From contig CANKOT010000002.1 in assembly GCA_947484245.1 (NCBI GenBank), forward strand, positions 5,355-69,354: a stretch of DNA of 64,000 nucleotides. The letters are read 5' to 3'. The translations under genes and the position numbers were made by a program. This document shows, in pieces, positions 9,569-17,553 of the stretch (position 1 is its first letter; every line of letters starts with the position of its first letter). This DNA is from Comamonadaceae bacterium. Its GTDB lineage: Bacteria; Pseudomonadota; Gammaproteobacteria; Burkholderiales; Burkholderiaceae. The notes beneath the pieces were generated by a model. The model did no database searches, was not told the origin of the DNA, and saw only the letters and a program-made list of their open reading frames with translations.

Positions 9569-9863
9569 TCAGCATTCGCGCAATATCTGCTTCGTTCAGA
9601 CCATCTTGTTCGGCTTGATTGCTCATTTTTGAAAGATGTTGGCGCATCGCATCTGACGCATCTTTTCCGCGAAGCGCGTAGTTCTCACTGATCAGTTCAG
9701 CAACATGCAAGGGAATGGTTTGTGTAACGGCTTTGTAGTCCTCATATGAGAGAACAACAGCAACTGGGCGGCCGCGCCTGGTCACCGCGACTGGCTGGCG
9801 TTGTGAAGTATCGATAAGGGTGCCGAACTGATTTTGTGCAGCAAGTGAAGTCATTGTGAGCAT
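9558..9863 (-). CDS. Phd/YefM-type antitoxin
   Basis: 101 residues from the ATG at 9863, which has AAAGGGC a few bases upstream; a later ATG at 9854 is an alternative. The segment SLAAQNQFGTLIDTSQRQPV followed by AVTRRGRPVAVVLSYEDYK is the Phd/YefM DNA-binding fold, and the C-terminal part should wrap the toxin. It would neutralise the PIN toxin encoded next and repress the shared promoter. The intergenic stretch upstream (9864-10046) separates it from a divergent GntR gene. Assignment to the family is firm; the identity of the cognate toxin follows from overlap. Confidence 0.85.
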   Translation of the reverse strand: MLTMTSLAAQNQFGTLIDTSQRQPVAVTRRGRPVAVVLSYEDYKAVTQTIPLHVAELISENYALRGKDASDAMRQHLSKMSNQAEQDGLNEADIARMLNEK

Positions 9864-10024
9864 GAAAAAGCCCTTTAAATGGATGTAACAGCTATTATGG
9901 CTGTTAGATGCGTTCAGGCCAAGAATAATCCGCACACATGATGGACTTGTTCACCAACATTTCTCGGCCAAGATTTGCTCGAAGCCTTCATTTCGAGGGT
10001 AATCCGCACTGTGCTTTACTTTAT

Positions 10025-10056
10025 TTTTATGCATAAAATTCAATTTATGGATAAAA
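10025..10056. promoter_or_regulatory. Candidate operator: palindrome plus near-repeat at the GntR start
   Basis: TTTTATGCATAAAA (10025-10038) is a perfect 14-bp palindrome, and TTTATGGATAAAA (10044-10056) repeats 12 of 13 bases of it 18 bp downstream. The second copy contains the proposed ATG of the GntR gene (10047). Two similar sites nearly two helical turns apart are consistent with autoregulation, but the AT-rich composition makes chance possible. Confidence 0.4.
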
Positions 10057-10733
10057 ATCAAAATCCCACGGCCATCGAAATTGCCCTCACCTCGCTTCGG
10101 CAAGATGTTTTGTCATTGGCTTATTTGCCTGGCACAAAGCTGAAAGTAGAGCATTTGCAGCAGACCTATGGCTTGTCATCTAGCCCGATCAGAGAGGCGC
10201 TGAACAGGCTTGCCGAGGAAGGCTTGGTGCGCTCTGACGATCGCAAAGGTTTTCGTGTGGCATTGGTTTCTGATGTTGATCTGCAAGACATCACCAGCAT
10301 GCGTTTGCTAATTGATCTGCCCACCTTAGAGCAGTCTATGAAGAATGGCGATGACGATTGGGAGGCGCAAGTCATTGCCAGTTTCCACGTGCTTGAAAAA
10401 CTTGAAAGCAGGTTGCCAGAAGGCCCCGTGGTCTTGAATGCTGAATGGAGTGCACTTCACCGTGCTTTTCATGCTGCCATGATGAGTGCTTGTCCTTCAG
10501 AGCGAATGGTGTTGAGCAGCAGCAGTCTGTTTGACCAAGCAGAAAGGTACCGCCACATCTCAGCGCGCTACAGGACTGTGATCAAACGCAAAAGCGAAGA
10601 GCACAAAGTTTTGATGCGTGCTGTCCTGAAACGGGATATTGCCACCGCACAAGAGCTTCACCAAGAACATGTCTTGAGTACGCAAAAAAATGCTCTTAAA
10701 GCTTTGGCGCAGTGGCATCAAGATACGCATTGA
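10047..10733 (+). CDS. GntR-family transcriptional regulator, FCD type
   Basis: 228 residues from the ATG at 10047; starts at 10029 and 9975 are possible but would place the palindromic site inside the gene. The N-terminal winged helix contains LKVEHLQQTYGLSSSPIREA and a second-helix segment LAEEGLVRSDDRKGFRVA. The C-terminal all-helical FCD ligand-binding domain has HRAFHAAMMSACPSERM and a final EEHKVLMRAVLKRD, including the usual histidines. Such regulators respond to organic acids. It precedes the VOC/FAH/oxidoreductase/Bug genes on the same strand with a 15-bp gap and is likely their local regulator. Confidence 0.85.
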   Translation: MDKNQNPTAIEIALTSLRQDVLSLAYLPGTKLKVEHLQQTYGLSSSPIREALNRLAEEGLVRSDDRKGFRVALVSDVDLQDITSMRLLIDLPTLEQSMKNGDDDWEAQVIASFHVLEKLESRLPEGPVVLNAEWSALHRAFHAAMMSACPSERMVLSSSSLFDQAERYRHISARYRTVIKRKSEEHKVLMRAVLKRDIATAQELHQEHVLSTQKNALKALAQWHQDTH

Positions 10734-10748
10734 TATTTGGAGGCCTGT

Positions 10749-11282
10749 ATGCTGAAAGTAAGTCGACCCACTCTGTCTCATTTTGGCGTTTATGCCACCG
10801 ATGTCGACAAGATGGTGCATTTTTATAAAACTGTTTTTGGTTTGGTCGAAACAGACCGAGGTGTGGGCAAAACATTCAAAGCACCTTTGGTGTTTTTGAG
10901 TGCCAGCCCCGATCAACATCACCAACTGGTCATTGCAGGAGGTCGGCCGGCCGATGCAACCTTTAGCACTGTGATGCAGTTGTCTTTTGCAGTGCCCTCT
11001 ATTCAGCATTTAAGAGATTTGAAAAAGTCTGCAGAAGCACTTGGTGCAAGTCGAATTTTGCCTTTGAACCATGGCAATGCATTGTCTGTTTACTTTGCAG
11101 ACCCAGAAGGCAATACGGTTGAGATTTACATCGACATGCCTTTCTATATTTCTCAGCCTCACGGAGATCCCTTAGATCTGACCAAGGACGACGAAACACT
11201 GCTGCGTGAAACAGAAGCCATCTGCAGAAGCGACCCCACCTTCAAACTCATTGAAGACTGGCAAGCTGCCACATTCAAATAA
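10749..11282 (+). CDS. VOC (glyoxalase/dioxygenase) superfamily protein
   Basis: 177 residues from the ATG at 10749, preceded by TTGGAGG. One VOC module is visible: SHFGVYATDVDKMVHFY at the N-terminus, HHQLVIAGG in the middle and YFADPEGNTVEIYID near the end. Candidate metal ligands are His11, His58 and Glu125. It resembles single-module dioxygenase/glyoxalase-like proteins that work with FAH-family hydrolases in ring-cleavage or related pathways. The FAH gene follows 27 bp later in the same operon. The reaction itself is not determined. Confidence 0.75.
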   Translation: MLKVSRPTLSHFGVYATDVDKMVHFYKTVFGLVETDRGVGKTFKAPLVFLSASPDQHHQLVIAGGRPADATFSTVMQLSFAVPSIQHLRDLKKSAEALGASRILPLNHGNALSVYFADPEGNTVEIYIDMPFYISQPHGDPLDLTKDDETLLRETEAICRSDPTFKLIEDWQAATFK

Positions 11283-11309
11283 CCCTTTTCATTCATTAAG
11301 AGAATCAAC

Positions 11310-12176
11310 ATGAAATTACTTTCTTTCATTGGCGCAAATGGGCCCACATGGGGTGCCGTGCTTGGGCAAGACGATGTGATCGACCTGGGCAAAGAAATGC
11401 CCCAGTTTGCCAATTTGGCGGCCTACATTGGATCGGGTGAATATCTCAAAGCCAAAGACCACGTGGCTGGCAAAAAACCATCAGCCAAATTGAGTGAGGT
11501 TACTTTCTTGCCAGTCATTCCTGAGCCAGAAAAAATCATTTGCGCTGTGCGCAATTACATGGACCACCACCAAGAGGTTCTGGCAGCAGGCATGCACAGA
11601 GAACTGTCTGAAGAGCCGCCCATTTTCTTGCGTGTCTGGCGCTCTCAAGTGGCACACAATCAAGGCATTGTGTGCCCCGATGTTTCAAATAGTTTAGATT
11701 GGGAAGGCGAGTTGGCGGTCATCATTGGCAAGCCTGGTCGCTTTATCAAAGAAGAAAATGCGTTCGATCATGTGGCCGGCTACTCTTGCTACAACGACGG
11801 CAGCATTCGCGAATGGCAATTCCACGCTAAGCAAATTGCGTCGGGCAAAAACTTTGAGTCCACAGGTGGCTTTGGTCCTTGGATGGTCACAGCGGATGAA
11901 ATCAAGCCCAATCAAGAACTGAAGTTGATCACGCGTTTGAATGGTGTGGTGGAGCAGTCTAGTCACACGGGGCACATGATTTTCCCCATCGCCAAGTTAA
12001 TCAGCTATGCCTCCACCATTTTCACGTTGATGCCTGGAGATGTCATTGCAACAGGCACACCTGCGGGCGTGGGTTGGAGCCGCAAGCCACCTAAGTTTAT
12101 GAAGCCTGGAGACGTGTGTGAAGTTGAAATTGAGCACATTGGCACCTTGGTGAACAAGATCGTCGCGCAGCATTAA
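11310..12176 (+). CDS. Fumarylacetoacetate hydrolase (FAH) family protein
   Basis: 288 residues. The C-terminal FAH fold is clear: SLDWEGELAVIIGK with Glu132 and Glu134, GYSCYNDGSIREWQ with Asp163, GKNFESTGGFGPW, and GDVIATGTPAGVGWSRKPP near the end. These residues coordinate the divalent metal in hydrolases, hydratases and decarboxylases of this family. It acts in the cytoplasm on a 2-keto or beta-diketo acid. A second FAH gene at 53296 shares the same blocks and also lies with a VOC protein and Bug genes, suggesting a related pathway step. The precise reaction is unknown. Confidence 0.85.
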   Translation: MKLLSFIGANGPTWGAVLGQDDVIDLGKEMPQFANLAAYIGSGEYLKAKDHVAGKKPSAKLSEVTFLPVIPEPEKIICAVRNYMDHHQEVLAAGMHRELSEEPPIFLRVWRSQVAHNQGIVCPDVSNSLDWEGELAVIIGKPGRFIKEENAFDHVAGYSCYNDGSIREWQFHAKQIASGKNFESTGGFGPWMVTADEIKPNQELKLITRLNGVVEQSSHTGHMIFPIAKLISYASTIFTLMPGDVIATGTPAGVGWSRKPPKFMKPGDVCEVEIEHIGTLVNKIVAQH

Positions 12177-12218
12177 AGGCAAAGCGGGTCCTTAAGCTTC
12201 AATTCAAGTCGACACTTT

Positions 12219-13220
12219 ATGCAAATCGTCCGCATCCATCAGCCAGGTGGGCCTGAAGCTCTGCAACTTGAAGAGGTGGCGGAGCCATCTCCCAAGTCGG
12301 GTGAGGTCAGAATCAAAGCCATGGCGATTGGCGTGGGCCGGCCCGACGTGCTCATGCGTCAGGGCATTTACAAATGGATGCCGCCATTGCCTGCAACCCC
12401 TGGTGCTGAGTTGTCGGGCATCATTGACGCGGTGGGTGAGGGCGTCAGTCAAGCGCGCGTGGGCGAGCGAGTGTTGCTCAGTTCTCGAGACTTGGCGCAG
12501 CGGGGTGGGTGTTATGTGCAATCCATTGCGGTGCCACAAAGTAAACCTTACTTTCTACCCAGCAGTATTTCATTTCGGGATGCGTTGAGTTTGCCTAACT
12601 TGCAACTGGCTTTGGCTTTGTTGCAAAGTGCCAATTTGAGTCCTGCAGCAGAAAAAAGGGCCCTCTTGATCACGGGTGCTGCTGGGGGCGTTGCCGGGAT
12701 GTTGTCTCAACTGGCTAGAGTTTATGGGTTTCAAACCATCGGAACTGCACGCACCGCCCTGAAAAGAGACTTTGCTCTGGTCAATGGTTTCGATGTGGTG
12801 CTTGACTCAAATCCTGAGACGCTGTGCGAAGACGTCTTGAAAGCCACGGCAGGCTTGGGCGTCAATTTGGCGTATGACCACTTAGGCGGTGCTTATTTCC
12901 CTGCATGCATGCGAAGTTTAAGCCCACTTGGTACAGCCATTTCATTCAACGTCATCACTGGCCAACCCAGTGTGGATGTTTTTTCTGTGATGCGAGAGTT
13001 GCTGTCCAAAAGTTTGGGCATTCGTTGCTTCTCAATGCATACCTTTGATGAAAACGAAAACAATCGCCGTCAATTGATGCAACAAGCGATTGATTTGATG
13101 GCGTCCGGAAAAATTCGCGCGCCTTTGCCAATGGTCATGTCCTTGAGCGAAGTTGTTCAAGCGCACATTATTTTGGACAAAGGCGAGACCCTTGGGAAAA
13201 TTGTATTGAATCCTCAGTAA
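12219..13220 (+). CDS. Zinc-free medium-chain dehydrogenase/reductase (quinone oxidoreductase-like)
   Basis: 333 residues. The start MQIVRIHQPGGPEALQLEEV and the motif PATPGAELSGIIDAVGEGV are typical of the QOR/PIG3 branch of medium-chain oxidoreductases. The nucleotide-binding region reads LLITGAAGGVAGMLSQLAR, and GLGVNLAYDHLGGAYF follows. The catalytic zinc cysteines of alcohol dehydrogenases are absent. It probably uses NADPH to reduce an enone, quinone or acyl substrate. It lies 42 bp after the FAH gene and before a Bug gene in the GntR/FCD cluster. Confidence 0.8.
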   Translation: MQIVRIHQPGGPEALQLEEVAEPSPKSGEVRIKAMAIGVGRPDVLMRQGIYKWMPPLPATPGAELSGIIDAVGEGVSQARVGERVLLSSRDLAQRGGCYVQSIAVPQSKPYFLPSSISFRDALSLPNLQLALALLQSANLSPAAEKRALLITGAAGGVAGMLSQLARVYGFQTIGTARTALKRDFALVNGFDVVLDSNPETLCEDVLKATAGLGVNLAYDHLGGAYFPACMRSLSPLGTAISFNVITGQPSVDVFSVMRELLSKSLGIRCFSMHTFDENENNRRQLMQQAIDLMASGKIRAPLPMVMSLSEVVQAHIILDKGETLGKIVLNPQ

Positions 13221-13254
13221 GAAGGATTTTTATGTTTAATTTTGATGGAGACAA

Positions 13255-14238
13255 ATGATGAAACTTGAAAACTCAAAAACCAACTTCTTGAAAAAGACCT
13301 TGATGCTGGCCTTGCTAGTCAGTGGTGCCGCGCTTGCACAAACCTACCCCGATAAAAATATCAAAATCATGCAAGGCTTTGCGCCGGGTGGCAATGCAGA
13401 TGCCATTGCACGTGCTGTGGGCTCTGAAATATCAAAAAGTGTAGGCCAAGCAGTCGTGGTTGAGGCGCAGGCTGGTGCGGGCGGCACGATTGCCGCCACG
13501 ACCGTGGCCAAATCCAAACCTGATGGCTATACCTTGCTGCTTGCAACGGGCGGTCATGCCGTAGCAGGTGCCATTTACAACAACCTCAATTACAAAACAG
13601 TTCAAGATTTTGAGATGGTCAGCACGATCACTTATTTTCCATTTTTGATTGTGATCAACGCAGAAAACAAGATTGCTAATTTCCCTGCACTCTTGAATCA
13701 GGCCAAGGCCAATCCAGGAAAAATTGCATACGGCACTGCAGGCATTGGTTCTACCCACCATTTGGCGGGCGAGTTGCTGGCCAGCATGGCCAAAGTCGAT
13801 TTGCTCCACGTGCCTTATCGCGGTGATGCAGGTTCTATTACCGCTTTGTTGGCGGGTGATGTGCCCTTCATCATTGCCCCGCCAACAGCTGTGCTAACCA
13901 ACATCAAAGCGGGCAAACTGAAAGCCATTGCGGCAACCGGCCCTCAGCGCTGGGTTGGATTGCCTGATGTGCCAACAGTTGCCGAGCAAGGGGTGACTGG
14001 CTACGATGTGCGCTCTTGGGCTGGCTTGATGGCCCCTGCCGGTACGCCCAAACCTGTCATTGACAAATTGAACGCAGAAACTTTAAAAGCCATTCAACTT
14101 CCTCACGTCAAGGCACGTTTGGAGGAGATGGGGGGCGATGTTCGCGGCAGCACTTCGGATGAGATGAAAAACATGGTGACCTCTGAAACACAAAAGTGGA
14201 TTCAGGTGGTCAACAATGCCAAAATTCCTAAGCAGTAA
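13255..14238 (+). CDS. Bug/TctC-type periplasmic substrate-binding protein
   Basis: About 326-327 residues; tandem ATG codons at 13255 and 13258 both follow GGAG, and the second has the better spacing. The signal peptide runs to about ALAQT (residue ~25). Bug family blocks are present: YPDKNIKIMQGFAPGGNADA, AGAGGTIAATTVAKSKPDG, VPYRGDAGSITALLAGDVPF and GLPDVPTVAEQG. It binds an unknown small organic anion in the periplasm. It belongs to the GntR/FCD cluster and is followed directly by the broken DUF1185 gene. No TctA/TctB genes are close. Confidence 0.9.
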   Translation: MMKLENSKTNFLKKTLMLALLVSGAALAQTYPDKNIKIMQGFAPGGNADAIARAVGSEISKSVGQAVVVEAQAGAGGTIAATTVAKSKPDGYTLLLATGGHAVAGAIYNNLNYKTVQDFEMVSTITYFPFLIVINAENKIANFPALLNQAKANPGKIAYGTAGIGSTHHLAGELLASMAKVDLLHVPYRGDAGSITALLAGDVPFIIAPPTAVLTNIKAGKLKAIAATGPQRWVGLPDVPTVAEQGVTGYDVRSWAGLMAPAGTPKPVIDKLNAETLKAIQLPHVKARLEEMGGDVRGSTSDEMKNMVTSETQKWIQVVNNAKIPKQ

Positions 14239-14262
14239 TCAGTGATTCACGCAAGGCTCAAA

Positions 14263-14840
14263 ATGTCTCTCATCAAAATTCGCAAACGCAGCTTGATCAT
14301 TGAAACGCAATACCATGAAGGGGGTCCTGTTGCCGAAGTGCCTCTGAAGTTGGCGGCAGCTTGCGCTGTGATTGAAAATCCGTATGCGGGACGTTATGAG
14401 CCTGATTTGATGCCTTTCATGGCCGAGTTGCGCACACTGGGCAAACTTTTAGCGCAAGAACTGATAGACACCCTTGGCAAAGAGAATGTCGAGGTGTACA
14501 GCAAAGCGGCCATCGTAGGGGTCAATGGCGAAATGGAGCATGGGGCCGTTTGGCATGAAGCAGGTGGATAGGCTATGCGCGCAGCATTGGGTGAGCCTAA
14601 GGCCATAGTGCCTGCAAACAAGGCGGTTGCAAGTGCTGGTTATCGCATCATGGTGCCCTTGCATTACATCCATGCTTGTTATGTGCGCAGTCACTTCAAC
14701 AGCATGGAAGTAGGCATTCAGGATGCGCCACGCCCCAATGAAATTTTGTTTGCACTGGTCATGGTACGGGCGGCCGTGTGCACTCTCGTTTAGGTGGGTT
14801 GACCAAGGATAAAGTGTCTGTCCATGATGGACAACGATAA
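14263..14840 (+). pseudogene. DUF1185 'amino acid synthesis' family gene, broken by an amber codon and a frameshift
   Basis: The reading frame from ATG 14263 (MSLIKIRKRSLIIETQYHEG) matches the intact gene at 62270 along its length, e.g. GAIVGVNGELEHGATWHEAGG there and AAIVGVNGEMEHGAVWHEAG here. At 14569-14571 a TAG stands where the intact copy has TGG (Trp), and the frame then continues with AMRAALGEPKAIVPANKAV. A one-base deletion near 14764-14766 shifts the last part: GGRVHSRLGGLTKDKVSV is read in another frame and ends DGQR-TAA at 14838-14840, as in the intact copy. Two independent lesions make loss of function very likely. It closes the GntR/FCD cluster. Confidence 0.9.
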
Positions 14841-14885
14841 ACCATAGAGGCTTTTCTGTTCGGCGATTGAAAGAGATTGTCCGAT

Positions 14886-15908
14886 TTAGGATGAACTGGG
14901 TGTCAGCTGCCTTTCACTCTCAAAAGTTCTGAAAGCACCGGTCAATGGATCTTGGAAGCTGATCGTCTTGGCTAGAAGTTGCAAGGGCGAGTTGAAATCA
15001 TCTGGCTTATCTGGCTTATCTGGCTCTTTGGCGCGGTGCTTGACCACTGGATAAAACTGATCACCTAACAAGGGCAAGCCTAATGCGTTCATGTGAACAC
15101 GCAATTGGTGGCGTTGACCTGTGATGGGCTTCAAAAGGTACCTCGCCAATGACTTTGGAGTCGTTTCGCTTGTTGGCCTTGCAGCGTCGTTGACGTCAAG
15201 CCGCTCAATGCAATCAATCCAAGTCTCACTGTTGTAATTCGCAGCGTCAGGATATTCGTGAGTTGCCACTTCACGCATTCTGAAAAATTGCGTGTCTTCC
15301 ATCATCATGCTTTTGTGAGTGCGTGGAAACGTTGGGTATTGATTCGAAGTCTCGGGTGCTCCGGCAATACCTTCGTAGGTTTTTTCAACTTCTCGAAGTC
15401 TGAACATCGCTTGGTAAGCATTGCGATCTTGCGCACGAACGCTAAATAACACCAAGCCAGCCGTCTCGCGATCGATGCGATGCACAGGTGAAAGCTCTGG
15501 CAAATTCAATTGCTGTTTAAGTTGTACCAACAAGCTTTGTTGCACATACCGTCCGCCTGGGGTGACGGGCATGAAGTGCGGTTTGTCTGCCACTACCAAA
15601 TGATGATCCTGAAAAATGATTTGCGCTTTGAAGGGTAATTCAGGTTCGTTCTCAATGCGGCGGTAATAGTGAAGGTGCGACTCGCGAATCAAGCTGTCTT
15701 GTGGCGACATGACGCGCCCAATCGCGTTCAGAATCTCACCAGCTTCAAACCGCTGCTGCCATTGTGCAAGCGAAATGGTGCTGAACTTGGTGGCTAAAAA
15801 TTCAATCGCAGGCAGCGTGGTGTTTGAGGGAATGCCCACTGTACTGGGCCCCACACCATTTTTAACGAGCGGTTTAAATGCGGTGAAAGACGACATCCCA
15901 CACACCAT
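14886..15908 (-). CDS. RluA-family RNA pseudouridine synthase
   Basis: 340 residues from ATG 15908, or 336 from ATG 15896. The catalytic motif HRIDRETAGLVLF contains the essential aspartate, and ITGQRHQLRVHMNALGLPLL is the second RluA block. The N-terminal ~100 residues precede IIFQDHHLVVADKPHFMPVT, which starts the synthase domain. It would isomerise uridine in rRNA or tRNA; the exact target is unclear. It overlaps the 3' end of trmB by up to 35 bp on the same strand, so it is the last gene of the trmB/gluQ run. The insert EPDKPDKPDD near the C-terminus is a short low-complexity repeat. Confidence 0.88.
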   Translation of the reverse strand: MVCGMSSFTAFKPLVKNGVGPSTVGIPSNTTLPAIEFLATKFSTISLAQWQQRFEAGEILNAIGRVMSPQDSLIRESHLHYYRRIENEPELPFKAQIIFQDHHLVVADKPHFMPVTPGGRYVQQSLLVQLKQQLNLPELSPVHRIDRETAGLVLFSVRAQDRNAYQAMFRLREVEKTYEGIAGAPETSNQYPTFPRTHKSMMMEDTQFFRMREVATHEYPDAANYNSETWIDCIERLDVNDAARPTSETTPKSLARYLLKPITGQRHQLRVHMNALGLPLLGDQFYPVVKHRAKEPDKPDKPDDFNSPLQLLAKTISFQDPLTGAFRTFESERQLTPSSS

Positions 15909-16614
15909 GCCCTAATTTCAAACCGCGATTTTCAAACTTGGTGAGAGGGCGGTAATCTGGTTTGACGGCGTAGCCACCCCGATCGCTAGAAGCCGTATTT
16001 TTCAAAATTGGCTCTGCACTCAATACTTCCAAAATTTGAACAGCATAGGGTTCCCAATCGGTGGCGCAGTGAATGTAAGCCCCAGGTTTGAGGCGCGCCG
16101 CCAGTTTGGCAATCAAAGGTGTTTGAATGAGTCTGCGTTTGTTGTGGCGCGACTTGTGCCAAGGGTCGGGAAAGAAAATGTGTACGCCATCCAGTGAAGC
16201 CAAGGGCAGCATGTTGTCGATCACTTCCACGGCATCGTGTTGCAAGATGCGAATGTTGTGAATGTCTTGCTCGCCAATGCGTTTGAGCAAGGCGCCCACA
16301 CCGGGTTCGTGTACTTCACAGCACAAGAAGTGATCATTGGGGCGAACTTTGGCAATGTGCGCAGTGGCTTCACCCATGCCAAAGCCAATCTCTAGAATGA
16401 CCGAGGCTGTTTCTTTGCCATCTAATCTATCTAATGCAAACGCTTTGGCCATGTTCAATGGCTCTGGCGCATAGCTGAGTAAATACTGTGGACCCCAAAC
16501 TTCAAAAGCCTTGGCTTGGCCTGTCGTGGTGCGACCCGCACGTTTGACAAAGCTTTTGATGTTTTTGGGAAAAGCGACCGAGGCAGGTGCTTGATTGGCA
16601 GAGTCAGAAGTCAT
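15874..16614 (-). CDS. trmB: tRNA (guanine-N7-)-methyltransferase
   Basis: 246 residues. SAM-binding VILEIGFGMGEATAHIA, HFLCCEVHEPGVGALL, and the TrmB signature VHIFFPDPWHKSRHNKRR are all present. It methylates G46 in the variable loop of several tRNAs. It lies 9 bp downstream of gluQ-rs on the same strand, and its 3' end overlaps the RluA-like gene, giving a small RNA-modification operon. Full length; no anomalies seen. Confidence 0.95.
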   Translation of the reverse strand: MTSDSANQAPASVAFPKNIKSFVKRAGRTTTGQAKAFEVWGPQYLLSYAPEPLNMAKAFALDRLDGKETASVILEIGFGMGEATAHIAKVRPNDHFLCCEVHEPGVGALLKRIGEQDIHNIRILQHDAVEVIDNMLPLASLDGVHIFFPDPWHKSRHNKRRLIQTPLIAKLAARLKPGAYIHCATDWEPYAVQILEVLSAEPILKNTASSDRGGYAVKPDYRPLTKFENRGLKLGHGVWDVVFHRI

Positions 16615-16623
16615 GCGTCGATT

Positions 16624-17547
16624 TTAAGGGGTGGCGAAGGGATACTTCTGAGCCCATTCCTGAGTCCAAATGGCCTTGGCCACTTCTGGCTGCATGGAGC
16701 CGTCAATGAATGGCGCCAAGTGACTTAATTCCAGTGCGCTAGCGGCAGCCTGCATCGCCAGACAGGTAGCCTTGCTTGAACTTAAATCCAAAGGGGTGGC
16801 GCCATTTTGCTTGGAGAGTTTTTCACCATTGGCGCCCAGAACCAAGGGCGTGTGCAGGTAATGCGGAGGGTCCAATTTCAATGCTTCTTGCAGCAAGAGC
16901 TGCCTAGCTGTGTTGTCCCTTAAGTCTTCGCCGCGCACCACATGCGTGATGCTTTGTGCAGCATCGTCAACCACCACCGCCAGTTGGTAGGCCCACAAAC
17001 CATCGGCGCGCTTTAAAACGAAATCGCCGACTTCATGCAACACATTTTGCGATTGCGGGCCCAAACGCCTGTCGTGCCAATGCACCTCTGGCGTACCTCG
17101 CAATAGGCTCCAATGGGCGACATTGAAACGCCAAGCTCTAGCAGCTTTGCCATTCAAGCCGTTTCGGCAGGTGCCCGGATAAACCAAGTCTTTGTGACGC
17201 GCTACGCCCAAGCCCATGGCCCATTGTTGTTCTTCGATTTCTTTGCGTGTGCATGCGCAAGGATAGGCCAAGCCTTTTTCAATCAGTTGTTGAAGGGCTT
17301 GTTCGTACAGCGCGTTGCGCTTAGATTGGTAGGCAACTTCAGCGTCTGAATGGAGTCCGCACACAGAGAGTTGTTGAAGCATGTTGTTGGCTGCGCCGTC
17401 AATGCAACGTGGCAGATCGAGATCCTCCATGCGCACCCACCAATCGCCCTGCATCGCCTTGGCATCAAGCCAACTGGCCAATGCTGCCACCATTGAGCCA
17501 GCATGCAACTCACCGGTGGGTGAGGGCGCAAATCTGCCGCGATTCAT
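16624..17547 (-). CDS. gluQ: Glutamyl-Q tRNA(Asp) synthetase
   Basis: 307 residues. It begins [20 protein letters not shown], the class I HIGH-like motif, and carries [14 protein letters not shown] as the KMSKS-like motif. The length is about that of the catalytic domain of GluRS without the anticodon-binding domain, which defines GluQ-RS (YadB). [12 protein letters not shown] lies in the zinc-binding region. It attaches glutamate to queuosine at position 34 of tRNA-Asp. It sits 6 bp after the flavin oxidoreductase gene and just before trmB. Confidence 0.93.
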   Translation of the reverse strand: MNRGRFAPSPTGELHAGSMVAALASWLDAKAMQGDWWVRMEDLDLPRCIDGAANNMLQQLSVCGLHSDAEVAYQSKRNALYEQALQQLIEKGLAYPCACTRKEIEEQQWAMGLGVARHKDLVYPGTCRNGLNGKAARAWRFNVAHWSLLRGTPEVHWHDRRLGPQSQNVLHEVGDFVLKRADGLWAYQLAVVVDDAAQSITHVVRGEDLRDNTARQLLLQEALKLDPPHYLHTPLVLGANGEKLSKQNGATPLDLSSSKATCLAMQAAASALELSHLAPFIDGSMQPEVAKAIWTQEWAQKYPFATP

Positions 17548-17553
17548 TCCAAC

